This document shows, one piece after another, positions 10,744 through 23,412 of a stretch of DNA of 64,000 nucleotides. Made by a program: the position numbers and the translations under genes. The notes beneath the pieces are model-generated. The model was not told the DNA's origin. It worked only from the letters and a program-made list of their open reading frames with translations, and searched no databases. Source of the DNA: Lactifluus volemus (lineage: Eukaryota > Basidiomycota > Agaricomycetes > Russulales > Russulaceae); assembly GCA_022376515.1 (NCBI GenBank), contig WTXI01000182.1:1-64000 (forward strand), given 5' to 3'. Position 1 is the first letter of the stretch; each line of letters starts with the position of its first letter.

Positions 10744-13700
10744 ATGTGCCAGCCAATCGTAGAAATGGCAGCAGGTCCCTCCAAAATATCTGACGAGTCT
10801 CCCGATGATGGTGAGAAGAGGAAACGCGAGTACAAGGATTATGTTGATGCACCCAAAGAAACCCGTGCGTATTCTCACAACCAACTTTCCGCCTGTTCCT
10901 ACCCTTATCTGGATCTTATCTTAGACGCCCATGTCGATATGTCAACGGTAAGGCTTATCCGCCTCCTCTTTCAGAAAATCTCTGATTTGCAAATTTCTCT
11001 AGATCGAACTCAAAGCAGACGACCTCTATGATAAGAAACAAGTCGACCTAGAGACCATCGTCATCGATGAACTTTTTGCGCTCCTTCAATCTAACGACCA
11101 AGGTCTCTCAACTCAGGAAGCTCAGCGTCGTTTGGAAATTTTTGGCCCAAATAAGCTTGAGCAGGAGGAACAGAACCCGCTTCTTCAGGTCAATTTTCAA
11201 CATTTGACGCATTTACTTGTTCGACTGAAAAGGCGCCACTTGTTCAGTTCCTGAGTTTTATGTGGAATCCTCTCTCCTGGGTCATGGAGGCTGCTGCCTT
11301 CGTCGCTATCGCCTTGTCTAATGGAGAGCATCGTGCGCCTGATTGGCAGGACTTTGCTGGTATCACCACTCTCTTACTTGTCAATTCTTCCATTGGTTTT
11401 TACGAGGAGCGTGGTGCCGGAAATGCTGTCAAGGTTCTTATGGACTCACTTACTCCCAAAGCAAAAGTTAAGCGCGATGGTAGCTGGGTCGAGATTGAAT
11501 CAGCCATGCTCGTACCTGGAGACATGATTGCTTTCAAAATTGGTGACATCGTTCCCGCTGACTGTCGTCTTACCGAATCTATCAACGTGTCCATCGATCA
11601 GGCAGCACTCACCGGCGAGTACCTCCCTGCGTCGAAAAAGGAGGGGGACCAGTGCTTCTCGTGAGTTTGGTCTTCACTCCTATCGCAAGTTTTGTTCTTA
11701 CTTTGGATCCTATAGCGGATCAACTTGCAAACAGGGTGAGGCTGAAGGTGTCGTCATTTCTACTGGTGTCAACACTTTCTTCGGTCGCGCCGCGTCGCTT
11801 GTTGGTCTGGACGATGACACCACCGGCCACTTGCAGAAGATTCTGGCCCAGATCGGTTCTTTCTGCCTTGTCACCATCGGTATCTTCGTCGTCGCTGAGA
11901 TTTTCGTGCTATATGCTGGCTTCCGTTGGTCATACCGCTCCGGTCTGGACAACATCCTCGTACTCTTGATCGGCGGTATTCCTATTGCCATGCCCATTGT
12001 GTTATCCGTTACTCTCGCCGTTGGTGCCCAGCAACTTGCCAGCTACAAGGCCATTGTCACCCGTATCACTGCCATTGAAGAGCTTGCCAGTGTCACTATC
12101 TTGTGTTCTGACAAGACCGGCACTCTCACGACGAACAAGCTCACCATTGACAGATCCACCATCAAGACCTATGCTGCATTCTCAGCTGACGATGTTATCC
12201 TACTCGCGGCATACGCATCTCGAACCGAGAACCAGGGTCCCATCGATGCTTCTGTAGTCGGTGCTCTTGGTGATATGGGCCGGGCTCGTGCTGGTATCAA
12301 ACTCCTCAACTTCAAGCCTTTCAGTCCTGTTGACAAGCGGACCGAGATTACCTACCGCGAGGAGGCATCTGGCAGGCTGAAGCGTGTCACGAAGGGTATG
12401 ACGGATATCATCATTGAACTCTGCACACGTAACAAGACCGATGAAATTGAGAACCGTCTTGATGCTGACGTTGAGGAATTTGCGTCTCGTGGTCTCCGCA
12501 CTGTTGCCGTCGCCTATGAGGAGCTCGAAGGAGAAGATGCCCATGCTGAAGGCAACGGTTTTGAGCTCATTGGTCTTCTCGCCATATTCGATCCTCCCCG
12601 TGAAGATACCAAACAAACTATTGAAGATGCTCTCGCGTTCGGTGTTAAGGTCAAGATGATCACTGGTGACCAACTTGCCATTGCTAAGGAGACCGGTCGT
12701 CGAATTGGTCTTGGTGACCACATGTATCCCGCCAGGGTACTCAAGGAAGGACCTCCCCCGGGCAGCCAATTTAACACCTTGGACGAAATGATCATGGATG
12801 CTGATGGATTTGCCGGCGTCTTCCCGGAACACAAGTTTGAGATTGTCAAGCGCCTCCAAGGTCTTGGTCATCTCTGCGCTATGACCGGTGATGGCGCTAA
12901 CGATGCCTCTGCCCTTTCGCGTGCCAATGTTGGTATTGCTGTTCAAGGTGCCACGGATGCCGCTCGTGGTGCTGCTGACATCGTCTTGACTGAGCCCGGT
13001 CTCTCAACCATCGTCCATGCCATCCGTGGTTCGCGTATCATTTTCCAACGCATGCGGAACTATTCCATCTATGCCTGTGCCGTCACGATCCGTATTGTCG
13101 TCTGCTTCGCTATCCTTGTTTTCTCTTACAAGTTCCAATTCCCCCCCTTTATGGTCCTTATCATTGCATTGCTCAATGACGGCACCGTTATGACACTCTC
13201 CGTCGATCGTGTACTTCCATCAACAACACCGGATAGTTGGGACTTGGCTGAGATTTTTGCTTATGCCGTAGCCTATGGCATCTATCTGACACTTTCCACG
13301 TGCGTTGCTTCCGTGAATTTATATTCCTCACCACATTCTGATCGCCTCCATAGGGTTGTTCTCGTCATTGTCATCCTCGAGTCGGACTTCTTCCAGCGCA
13401 AGTTCCATGTCAATCTGAATTCTCCGCCTGGCCAGATTGACCACAACGATAAGCAACTACACACCATCGTCTACCTCCAAGTCGCCATAATCTCCCAAGC
13501 CCTCATCTTCGTTACTCGCTCTCAGGGATTCTTCTTCATGGAGCGTCCGTCATACGCGTTGATGGGTGCCTTCTGTGTTGCGCAGCTTGTGTCCTCGATG
13601 ATTGCTGGTTTCGCCAATTGGGGCTTCACGAACATCCAGAAGATCTCGGGCGGCTGGATTGGTATCGTCTGGGTTTGGGTAAAGAATTTTTTTCCTCATC

Positions 13701-14090
13701 ACTTCAATGGTGGATCCTGACATTGCCTGGCAGAATATTATTTGGTTCATCCCTCTCGATGGGATCAGGTTCGCAATGAAGGCCACGGTGATCAAATACC
13801 TCCGCAACCGTCACCATATGGCCACGGCTGCTGCTACTCGTGCCTTGGCCGAAGGTGGTGGTGTCCCAGTGATCAATTCCGCATCGCGCAACCCGTCTAG
13901 GCATGAGTCTCTGTACGCTAACCGGACATCATTCATTCGCCGTGCTGCACGCAAGGTTGGCTTTGGTCAACAAGTACGAGTCAACGCGGAAGAGTTGCAG
14001 CGGTTCGGTAACATGGAGACGCGCCACACGAGTCGGACGCTGGCACGCCACCAACGTCAAGAACCAGTGGTCCCTTATATTATGATTTGA
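10744..14090 (+). CDS. Plasma-membrane P-type H+-ATPase (PMA1-like)
   Basis: Seven exons (10,744-10,864; 10,925-10,947; 11,003-11,188; 11,248-11,660; 11,716-13,299; 13,354-13,678; 13,734-14,090) give a full-length fungal P3A ATPase, which uses ATP to pump protons out of the cell. The phosphorylation motif CSDKTGTLT, the nucleotide-binding and hinge regions, and the C-terminal membrane helices are all present. Translation could also start at ATG 10,765 in the same frame. Several normally invariant positions differ. The actuator loop reads TGEY instead of TGES. The hinge reads GDGANDAS instead of GDGANDAP. Also seen are MPIVLSVT for MPTVLSVT and GIAVQGATDAA for GIAVEGATDAA. The gene is otherwise open with sensible splice sites, so this may be a diverged paralog, not the housekeeping pump. 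No such change is known to me from standard family members. Confidence 0.9.
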
Positions 14091-14464
14091 AAAACTCGAT
14101 GAATAACCCGTACTGTAGATGACGGAACAGTGTGTGTCAAGGTATCGTATCTGTAATCTCGCCTAGACTTAAAAAATTGTCAGACAGGCGCATAACAGGT
14201 GTTAGATTTCCTCTTATGTGAGGATGATGGTCACTACACTGCTGATTAACAAAACGGAGAGGGAACAGGGTGGTAGTGTGTAGAGAGGAGACATTAAAAT
14301 AGGAAAAACACTCTTTTTCCAAGAAAATGTGCTAGAAATTGCTGTGTTTCAAGGCCTTCAACATTTTTCATGTCTGGAGCAGAGTAACAATGTTAAAATT
14401 TGACGTGAAAGTGGTGAAAATGAAACCTACAAAGACCATCAGCAAGTCGTGAATTCGACCCGTT
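14091..14464. other. Intergenic stretch between two convergent genes
   Basis: About 370 bp shared as 3' flank by the H+-ATPase gene and the DUF6535 gene. I see no gene or clear repeat. Confidence 0.6.
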
Positions 14465-16851
14465 TTATCCATGCGGGACTGTGGTGCCAATGTTTGATCG
14501 GTCGCAGTGTTCAGCTGACGGATCCGGCTGGCGTGAGATACAGGTCGATCCCGTTTTAACTGGATCTTTCAGGTCTTGGACATCGTGTCGCGTGCTGAAA
14601 AGTGCAGTGGCTGTTCCGCTAGGGTCTGAAGCAGAAGCTATCTGCGGAGTGACAGGCGAAGGGACAGATATGGGGGCGGAAGGTGGGGACTGAACTCCAA
14701 CCCCAGAGGAGATATAAGCAGATGCAACATCCGTGGGCGAATTCATAACGAGAGGTAGACGATTGGGGTTATGTCCAAGGGTAGACTGGTCTCTGCCAGT
14801 GGATGAGGCATCAAGAACGCTATCTGGTGTTGGGCCAGGGGGTTTGAGGGTCTCGGGAGTGAAGTGGGGCGACGCATCAACTTGCGCGATGCGTTGCGTC
14901 TCATCAGAGGCACCACCAGGCAGCGACTCATCGGTAGGTTCTGTAATGGAATGTTCTGAAACTGGTAAGTGTGGGTCAGCGGTGCTAGCGCCCTGGAGGG
15001 GAATATAGTTGGTCGGGGAAGTGGTTGTAAGTGTGTTCTCATTGACCGCCTTGTCAAGGAATGTCGGGTCAGGTGGATTGCCACGGGGACCAGAGTAGGG
15101 AGGTGATGGTGCTGTGGGGGTGTCCGAGTCGTCACTATCTCGATTCAAGGTGTCGCGGAGATTACTAAGGTTGTCACGGATCTCCCAGAGAATTTCGCTG
15201 GTCGGTGCTTCTTGATTGATTCCATCCCAAAAGGCAAGGAAGTCGTGCTGCAGTTCAAGAGGGGTGTGCTTTATGTCAAAATTGGAAAGTGATCGAAAAA
15301 TATGTGGTAACGCGGTGCGGGCCAGACCGTGTTTGTCCTCCCAACAACGGATGATCTGGCGAGTGATGTGAATCAAGTTGATAAGTAATACGCAATTGTC
15401 GCCACGGAGATGGTAGCCTTGAACTATATATTCTGATTCGCCCAACTGGTCCTCGACAAGTGCGACCCAACCGTGATCGTCTCTCTGTACATCTGCAATG
15501 ATAACAGCGATGAGGATTTGCGCCCAAAACCCAACCTGTTGGTCGCGTTTGGCAAGTTTCCCTCTCATAATATCCCCCGGTTTAGCAAAATATCGTAGCA
15601 CGTGGTGCTGGCGATCCAAAACGGAATTAAGGAACTCCAGACCTGCGTCGGGGACGTCTGCAAGGTCGACTACCTTCATGCAGAGGTCCAACCGCCGTAT
15701 CTTATCCCACCCAGAGAGTGAACCGGAAAAAAAAGTACTGGAGGAAAAACGCGCCACAGCGGATGACCACTTGTATTCCTGAATTCTCGGGCCCGGGAGA
15801 TGATGTCGAAACGGGAAGTCACAGAATCGCTGAAAAGCCCATTCCAGTTCGGGAATGGTCATACTGTCGATCGTCCGATCCAGAATCCGGCATTCGATAT
15901 TTGGAGATGGTTTGGAAGCGTTTCGACCATAGGCCCCCGTGTACCCTATCCGATTTATGTCCCGCAAGAAGTGGAAATATTCTGTGTCTGGATACTTAAC
16001 CCGTTTGAAAGATTTGAGGGCAACGAATATCCAACATATTATGGCAGCAAAAGCCTTACAGACCAGAATTGAAAATGCTGAATAGTATGGGGTGTAGATC
16101 GAATAAGCTCGCATCAATGTGATGATCAGGTATATCATGGCAGAAGTCACAATAAACCAGACAATAGCCCAGAATGCGATCTGATTGACGTTGAAGAGAT
16201 AGATGAGAAGCCCGGCAAAGAAGAGAAACAGGGAAATTTGTATCATGCCACTGGTGATAATGGATATGAAGGCAAAGCCCGAGTTCTCGATGCCTTGATG
16301 GAGGAGCATATGCAACCGGGCATGGGATGATGGTCGGAGCTGTGCTGCCTGGGTGGCCATGTGTGAATGTATCCAATGTTGTTGTAATGTCGCCAAAAGA
16401 GCCGATGCAAGGCTGATAGACAAACTCAGGAACCAAAGGGAATTCACCCAAATCGCGTATTTCGGTGGAGAGAAGGGGGGTGGCCTAGCCAAAGGAGAGG
16501 GGATGGAGGCGTGTGATATGTTGGGCTCGGCGAGAAGTTGATAAATATTAGCGAGGTAGAATGTGGAGTTGTCCTGCGGAACTGGCCTGAGATCCTGGAT
16601 CGACACAGATATTAACACTGCGACTGAGGCGGAAAACAAGCCAGCCTATAATTTTCAAGTCGATGTCGGATGTTTAATATACGTTTGATCGTGAACGGTG
16701 AATCACTAATAGAAGGACATACAAAGACAACAATCTTATCAACAACAGTTGATATGGATGTAAACAGGTGCTTGTCTTCTTTATCTACCATCTCAAGATA
16801 CTTGAAGGAGATAGAGTTTTCGAGGTGATCAGATTTAGATTGTGGAGGCAT
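14465..16851 (-). CDS. DUF6535 multi-pass membrane protein
   Basis: The main exon (about 16,635-14,465) is joined to an upstream exon (16,851 to about 16,725) through a GTATGT...TATAG intron. The join restores the typical DUF6535 core: a Leu-Glu-x-x-Asp-Lys-Glu-Asp start, then FAGLFSASVAVLI as the first membrane segment. A second segment with NSLWFLSLSISL and two further hydrophobic segments follow within about 230 residues. The rest is soluble and ends in a long Pro/Ser/Thr-rich tail. The family is expanded in Agaricomycetes and has no known function. The 5' end is uncertain: an AG just before ATG 16,851 could be an acceptor, with a further small exon near 16,930-16,975. Confidence 0.8.
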
Positions 16852-16975
16852 ATGCTGAAATATGTCTGGGGAGTCGTCTAGGAGGTAATGTGTAGGTGAA
16901 CTGGCAGCACGAGGAGGTCAAATCTGCAGGTGACGTACCCACTTCAAGTTCAACTGCGTCTGGATGCTCATACTG

Positions 16976-17577
16976 GCATATGTTGATGCCCTGGTGGGGA
17001 GGTGTTTGAGACATTGGAGAAAGCGTAGGGTATGGTGTTCAAGAGAAATTCGTTACGGTAGGTCTCCGACAACACTTTCACAAGCCTTGTCACTTCCCAC
17101 ACTTCCGAGTTTGGTATGGCTTAAAACCTGGGCGGTTCCTCTTTCCAAACTGATGGCTATCCATGTCAGCCGATACTAGTAGGGCAGGGTGCAGCAGCAA
17201 AACGAGCAGAAAAAGCTCGCTTTCAAGTTTATGGTATTGCAAGACCCTTTACATAGTCCATGTCGACACTGCATTTCTCTTATGAAGACTGCTGAACAAA
17301 TTCACTGATCGAAGTTAGAGGCCATACCCATTGACAAGGCCTGCCTGTTATATACAAGATCCTCATGCGATTCACAAGATCCTCCCGGGCTTTGGGACAG
17401 TAACCTTTGATACATCTCCCACACGGTCGCTGTTTTCCCGGGCCACCCCTGGATGTTGAATAGGCTCATATGGACAGCAGACCAACATTCTTGCATGAAC
17501 TCATTCTCAGTGAATGTTTTGTTGATAGGTGGATGACGAAAAGCAATGCGCGTGTGCGTAACAGATTAACAACGTGA
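16976..17577. other. Intergenic stretch with a partial repeat of the SANT-gene upstream region
   Basis: The first 350 bp hold nothing I recognise. At about 17,345-17,455 a degenerate copy of the SANT-like gene's upstream region appears (CTCATGCGATTCACAAGATCC, then GGTCGCTGTTTTCC). It has the same orientation as the full version at 18,775-18,860. SANT-like copy 2 is therefore bracketed by direct repeats. The 3' flank of the SANT-like copy starts at 17,461. Confidence 0.6.
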
Positions 17578-18671
17578 TCAAAGAATATATCCAAGCAATT
17601 TCACCTGCTGTTCAACCCATTTGTTGCGTACGTCTTCCCCCTTGATCGATAAAAATATATCCACCGCAGCAGGATCAGTGTTAAACAGATCATGCATGGC
17701 AACAAGGGCATCTGGTGATAAGTCCAACAGTCTGAGTTCTTCCAATTGGGTATGGGCACGTGCTAATCGCTCGGGGTCGCATGCTAGTCGCTCGGGGGCG
17801 CGTGCTAGTTGCCCGGATGTTCGGTTAAGAATCTGGTCTCTGCGGAGCTGATCGACTAATATACCAAATTTTCTCCAGAACGATTGTGTGCTCTGAAATG
17901 CGCCGCCGCTTGCATGAAACAGAGCTGGTGTCATTGTCGTCCACGGCTTCGAGTCGGCGTTTTGGCAATTGCGTGAATGAAGATGTGTTCGAAAGGGAAG
18001 ATTTGGCCTGGGAACCAGCACTTGAAGATCCGAAAGATTGATTGAGTGGGCTGGAGGCAGGCATAAGGGCTGTCATGGCAGTGTAGTGCTGGAACCCCGT
18101 GTTGGCAAAAGAAGCGGCTTTGGGGTTGTCCTAGCCATTGATCAGTTTGTATATCAGGTGATAGATATCACAAACTACTCACCTTACAATATACTTCCCA
18201 GGTGCTACGTTCATTTTCACTAATGCTAAGACCAGTAGTGTCATCCCATATAAAGCCAGACAGGCTCTTGAGAGTCGTCACGATATCAAAGGTTTTCTTC
18301 AGCTATGGAACCAGTCAGCTATGCAAAGGCACTGCTAATATGCCGCTACATACTTGTGTCCATTTTAACTTGCATGAATCTGCAGACTTGGGGCCTCCTT
18401 TTGTGGTATACTTTTCCATCTCCTCAACGGCAGCCTTCCAAACAGATGATTTGAAATTTGCGCCATCCCTGGCTTCATCTTTGTGTTTGAGAAGAAAAGT
18501 GATGAGTGCAGACTCATCATCAGTAGTCCAGATGGCCTTAGGAGTAGAAAGAGGGGGAAGATCTTCCTCTTCCAATGTGATGGCGACGGCGGCGATGACA
18601 GCAGGCACGATAACACGACAGCCTACCTCGAGCAACCAGCGATGACGTTGCCAGGCTTGTTCACTGTTCAT
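17578..18671 (-). pseudogene. SANT/Myb-like gene copy 2, frameshifted
   Basis: Same three-exon gene as at 5279-6383, next to the complete ADE5,7. The first exon (from ATG 18,671) and second exon are intact. In the third exon 11 bp are missing near 17,871, where copies 1 and 3 encode the EKIMVEFGIL region. This shifts the frame and ends the protein about 90 residues early. The downstream part stays open in another frame, so the loss looks recent. A shortened protein keeping the DNA-binding domain is possible. Confidence 0.8.
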
Positions 18672-19411
18672 CAGTTACCATCGGAGTTCTAATTGGAACA
18701 AGCTAGTGCAAATATCGTAAACAAGCGCCCACAGCAACGCGGCCTCACTCGTTATACTGTATATACAGTAAGTTCCTCATGGGATTCACAAGATCCTCCC
18801 GAGCCGTGGGAGATGTTTCTGTCCCACGGCACACGTCGCTGTTTTCCACCCTGGAAGTTAAAATCCCCTAATAGGTTGCCAGCGGCCTACTCCAACATTT
18901 CCCCCTTTACATACAAACTGTTAACCATTGACTGGTGAACACCCATTCTACCTTTGTGTGTCCACCGAATATGTGGTGAGACCACTAGGTTCTGATTCTG
19001 ATATGGAAATGGAATCATTGGGTGTTTTAGCCCTTGGCGACTTGTCACATTGGCAACATCAAATTGAGTCTCCAATAAGCTTGAACAACTGGATTGTTCA
19101 GATTTATGTGAGACTTAGTGCAATGCAAGCCAATGTCGTCTCACCTCATCCAGTGCTAGGGCATGTCTGAATGCCCAATTATTTCATTCAGATAGGAGTT
19201 GTTCTCTTGTCTGATTTTCTTTCACCTGTATGATACGCCTTTCTTAAACGCAGAGCATTTCCTATCATCTGTACCAAATGTTATGATTTGCTGTGCACTT
19301 ATTGTGTTTAGACATACACGAATCGTGCAATGAGTCTTTGGATCCCCACGCGCCTATTTTCATGTTTTACTAAAGTACAAAAAATCGATTCGCCACCTTT
19401 CTTTCGCCCTT
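18672..19411. repeat. Upstream region of SANT-like copy 2 and 3' flank of ADE5,7
   Basis: This is the counterpart of 6384-7299 but without the 150 bp insertion, so CACGTCGCTG at 18,832 shows the empty site. The part from about 18,930 on is shared only with copy 1. The right arm copy (40,000) stops at the GTTAACC motif. I see no gene in it. Confidence 0.7.
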
Positions 19412-22381
19412 TTATTCTTTCCACAGCTCAGCATTCACAATTTCAACCCCTGGCGAGGCCACCACTTCCCCGACCGTATACACTTCCTTTTGACCCGCAT
19501 CTCGAAGCGTCTGCATAACAGCGCCGACCTCATCCCGCGACACGACGAGAACCATCCCGACGCCACAGTTAAATGTGCGCACCATCTCACTCGGTGCGAT
19601 CTCCCCTGCACGCATAAGCCAACGAAAGACGGGCGGCAACGACCACTTCCCTACATCGATGCGAGCGCCGAGCGACTTGGGCAGCGCGCGCGGTACGTTG
19701 TCCACGAACCCGCCACCAGTGATGTGCGCCATGGCCTTGATTAGGCCTGCACGCGCTGCGGGGAGAATTTCGCGCGCGTAGATGGCAGTAGGTGTCAGGA
19801 GGGCCTGGCCGAGAGTCGTGGTGGTGTCCCAGGGACATGGGGAGGAATAGAGATGAGAATGTGGATTGGCCGCTGTTGTTGTGGCACTGAAGGCCCGCGC
19901 AAGGACAGCGCGGACGAGCGAGAAGCCATTTGAGTGTAGACCTGTGGATGGTAGGCCGAGGAGGACGTCGCCTGGGGAGATGCCGTCCTGTGGGAGGAGG
20001 CGTGTCCGCTCGACCGCGCCCACTGCGAAGCCTGCAAGATCGTAGTCGCCTGTGGTTAGAGTAGTAGGTAGGTATAAATCGCAGTTAGTTTTTGTTGAGC
20101 TTCCAGAGCGCACGCACGTACCTAGCTGATACATCCCTGGCATCTCGGCTGTCTCTCCTCCGATGAGGGCACAACCGGCTTGCTGACAGCCGGTCGCGAT
20201 GCCCTTCACCACATCGGCAGCGATGCTCACGTCGAGCTTTCCGCAGCCATAGTAGTCGAGGAAGTATAATGGCTCTGCGCCTTGAACGACCAGATCGTTC
20301 ACGGACATGGCCACCAGATCGATACCTACGTAATGTACCCTCGGTTCAGTTCATGAATGAATGGGGATAGAGGGGGAACGAAGACTTATGCCACGCACCG
20401 ACAGTGTTGTGAATCCCCGCATCGACGGCGATCCGGAGTTTTGTCCCGACGCCATCCGTGCCACTCACGAGCAGTGGATCGGTGTAGCCTGCCACCTTGA
20501 GGTCAAAGATGCCTCCAAATCCGCCAATCTCTGCATCGGCACCCGGACGGCGCGTCGAACGCACGTGTGGTTTGATCGCTTCGACAAGTGCGTTTCCAGC
20601 ATCGACCGAGACCCCTGCTTGTGCATAAGTGAGGCCAGGAACGGTGGAAGCCGCCGCCGCCGCTACTTTCAACCCTCTTTACCGGAAAATAGTTGTCTCT
20701 TTCAGCGACGGCAACCGTGTGAGAGCAATCTGCAAGACATACCGATGTCCGATGTCCCGTCGATATACTTTCCCTTCAAAGTTTACTTGCTCCACACCCT
20801 CATATGCGTGATCGAGGGCCTCTTGCAACGATGGAGCATAGGCTGACACGGCAATGACCCGGCCACCTGATGTCCGCACCTGGTCCCCTTCTTTGACAGT
20901 CCCTGCATGGAAGGCAACCACATCTACGAGGAATTCAGCTCACTGCGGCGGATGCAACCAGGCTCGCGTTGACATACTTGGAGGAACCTCTCCGATGGTG
21001 ATAGTCTTCCCCTTCTCAAAAGTGCCGGGGTATCCTGAAGAAGCTAAGACGACTGAGACGGCAGAGCCAGGGCGGGTGGCTATTGCCACAGAGTCCAATC
21101 GACGTTCGACACATGCCTGCGCGAGTGTTAACACGCGATTGCACGTGAGAGAAAATAAAACTCGCACCAGGACTACCGCTGCCAGATCGGTGTCCTCGCT
21201 GAGGAGTAACATCAACGCCTCCGTCTCCGGGTCTCCAAAACGGACGTTGTACTCGAGAACTTTGGGTCCCGAGTCTGTCAACATGAAGCCCGTGAACAGG
21301 AGGCCGACGAAGGGATAGCCTGATCCAGAACGAGGATTTAGCTGGCCGAAAAGAGAAAGGAGATAGGGAAGTCGGTAGCGACACCTTCTCTTCGCATGCC
21401 GTCAATCGTTGGCTTGAGCGTTTCGCGCACGATTCGATCCATAATGGCAGGGGTAGCCACTGGCGCAGGAGCATACGCGCCCATTCCACCCGTATTGAGC
21501 CCCGTATCGCCCTCGCCGATCCGTTTGTGATCCTGCGCTGCTGGCAACGGGACGATCGTGTATCCGTCGGAGAAGGCCAGGACGGAGATCTCTGATCCGA
21601 CGAGCAACTCTTCGATGACGACCTCGTCGCCTTCATTACGGCACCGAGCATCGGATATGCGTCTGGGAGTTCAAGCGACAAGTTTAGGGGGACGGTGAAA
21701 GTAGGACGACGTACCGGCAGCTCCGAATGCGCGTGCCACCATGATTTCCTTCAGGCCTGCTATAGCATCTTCGGTCGTCTCAGGGATGAGCACGCCTTTG
21801 CCCGATGCAAGCCCGCTCGCTTTGAGCACGACTTTGTGACCGCAGGTCCTAACGTACTCGATTGCCTCGTCCAGCTGGGACGAAATGAACACGTGGAAGG
21901 CCGCGGTGGGGATGGCATGTCGTGTCATGAAAGCCTTCGAGAAGGCCTTCGAGCCTTCCATCCGCGCCGCGAGGGCGGTCGGACCGAATACAGGGATTCC
22001 GACTACGCATATACGTGGTATTAGCCTTAAGAGGTGGTGGGATAGGATGTGTGGAGATGCACCTTTACGGAAGTAAGACTCTACACCATCCACCAAGGGT
22101 TGCTCTGGGCCAGGGACGACGAGATTGATCTGAGGACAGCTGTTTCAGGGCATAATATAGAAGGAAGAACGCCTCAAGCTCACATCATTGGAAACTGCCC
22201 ACTGGGTCAGATTTTGAAAGTTTGGATTTGGCACGTTGACATTGGATACTTTCGGAGACAAGTGGGTGCCGCCATTGCCCGGGCAAACGAAGATGTGGTC
22301 CACGAGGGTTGACTGTTGAAGTTTCCACACCAACGCGTGCTCCCTGCCTCCTCCACCAAGTACCAAAATACGAAGGGCCAT
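19412..22381 (-). CDS. ADE5,7: Bifunctional purine enzyme: GAR synthetase / AIR synthetase
   Basis: Ten exons (22,381-22,184; 22,129-22,063; 22,002-21,715; 21,630-21,385; 21,319-21,168; 21,116-20,978; 20,923-20,743; 20,676-20,399; 20,325-20,122; 20,049-19,412) splice in frame to a two-domain enzyme. The N-terminal half is GAR synthetase, an ATP-grasp ligase that joins phosphoribosylamine to glycine. Its features are [11 protein letters not shown] at the start, the [10 protein letters not shown] and [11 protein letters not shown] loops, and [10 protein letters not shown]. The C-terminal half is AIR synthetase ([30 protein letters not shown]). Both catalyse steps of de novo purine synthesis in the cytosol. 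The fusion is the normal fungal form. It is the parent of the truncated fragment at 7300-8019. The start codon fits the family N-terminus. Confidence 0.96.
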
Positions 22382-23412
22382 GACTGCTGTGTCTTGGTTT
22401 TGGTTGGCCCGACCGGAGCAACTGTATCACTGAAAATCTTCACCGGTGAAAAAGATAAGATAACGATAAGATTGCGTCGAGGATATATTGGCAATTCTCA
22501 AAATGCCAAGTCAAGATTTGGGGCTCTATTCTCACCAGAAAGGGAAATTGTGCTTATCATGGAGATTTTGCACATTTTGCAAGTAGGGGTAACACGTGCG
22601 TGAATTGACATTTCACAGAAAGCCCCGACGGGGATATGTCGTGTTTTAGGGTACTTGCGGCTTATACAGTCGGATAAAAATATTTATAAATGGCATAAAA
22701 AAACAGGGTTGTGGTTACAGCCGAAAACTTGGCCGAAAATGAGGGAGACAGGACCTCGAAGACAAAGGAAAGCATTCAGCTACCATGCAGTAGGCAGTGC
22801 TATCCAGACGGTTTCCACGTGCACTCATTGGAGGCCAACGCGTTGTGAAACTGCTGTGACCGATTTCCATCGACGGTTAGGCAAGATCAAAACACGCTCT
22901 GGTGGTCCCGAAAGCTAGTTGCAGGGATCGTAAGATGTTGTAGTAACCGTATGCACAATCTACAGGAAATGGGAAACCAAGTGGACGAGCCAGTCGAGAC
23001 GGAAAAGAATGGGGAATAGCAGGGTTGGGGGCGCAAAGCTTAGGATCAGCTGACTGATTGAAGCCGGTCTACCGGCGGTTATCCTTTCCCAGCCACGCGA
23101 GAAGGGCAAGGTGCTAGTTTGTGTTCGATTTTATGAACCGGTTCGGTTGTGGCTGAGAGGTGGTTGAAGGCGCAAGGAACGGACCATAGTTGGGACTCGG
23201 AAATCAACTAAAGGGGGAAAAAACCTAGAGTTTCATCACTACGTCTTGTACTCCAACTTCGAGCACGATGCAGAGTCTTTTATTTGGGGTTGAACCGTTC
23301 GAAGAGGTGGGTGACAGTTCGAACGAGTTGAACACGTTTTACTGACGAGTTCGCTTAAAATTAAACGATTCAGCTTCAAACAGCTTCGTTCGCGGTCGAG
23401 CCTGAGCCTGAG
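22382..23412. other. Divergent promoter region between ADE5,7 and the Ser/Pro-rich gene
   Basis: About 1 kb separates two genes that point away from each other, so it should hold both promoters. Short open stretches exist but none looks coding. I see no repeat shared with the rest of the window. Confidence 0.5.

Noticed and set aside
12200..12946. 248-residue open frame on the minus strand within the H+-ATPase gene
   Set aside because: Antisense shadow of a highly conserved coding exon, with no family resemblance.
19490..22312. Several plus-strand open frames of 60-160 residues
   Set aside because: They are antisense shadows of the ADE5,7 exons, which match the family in frame on the minus strand.
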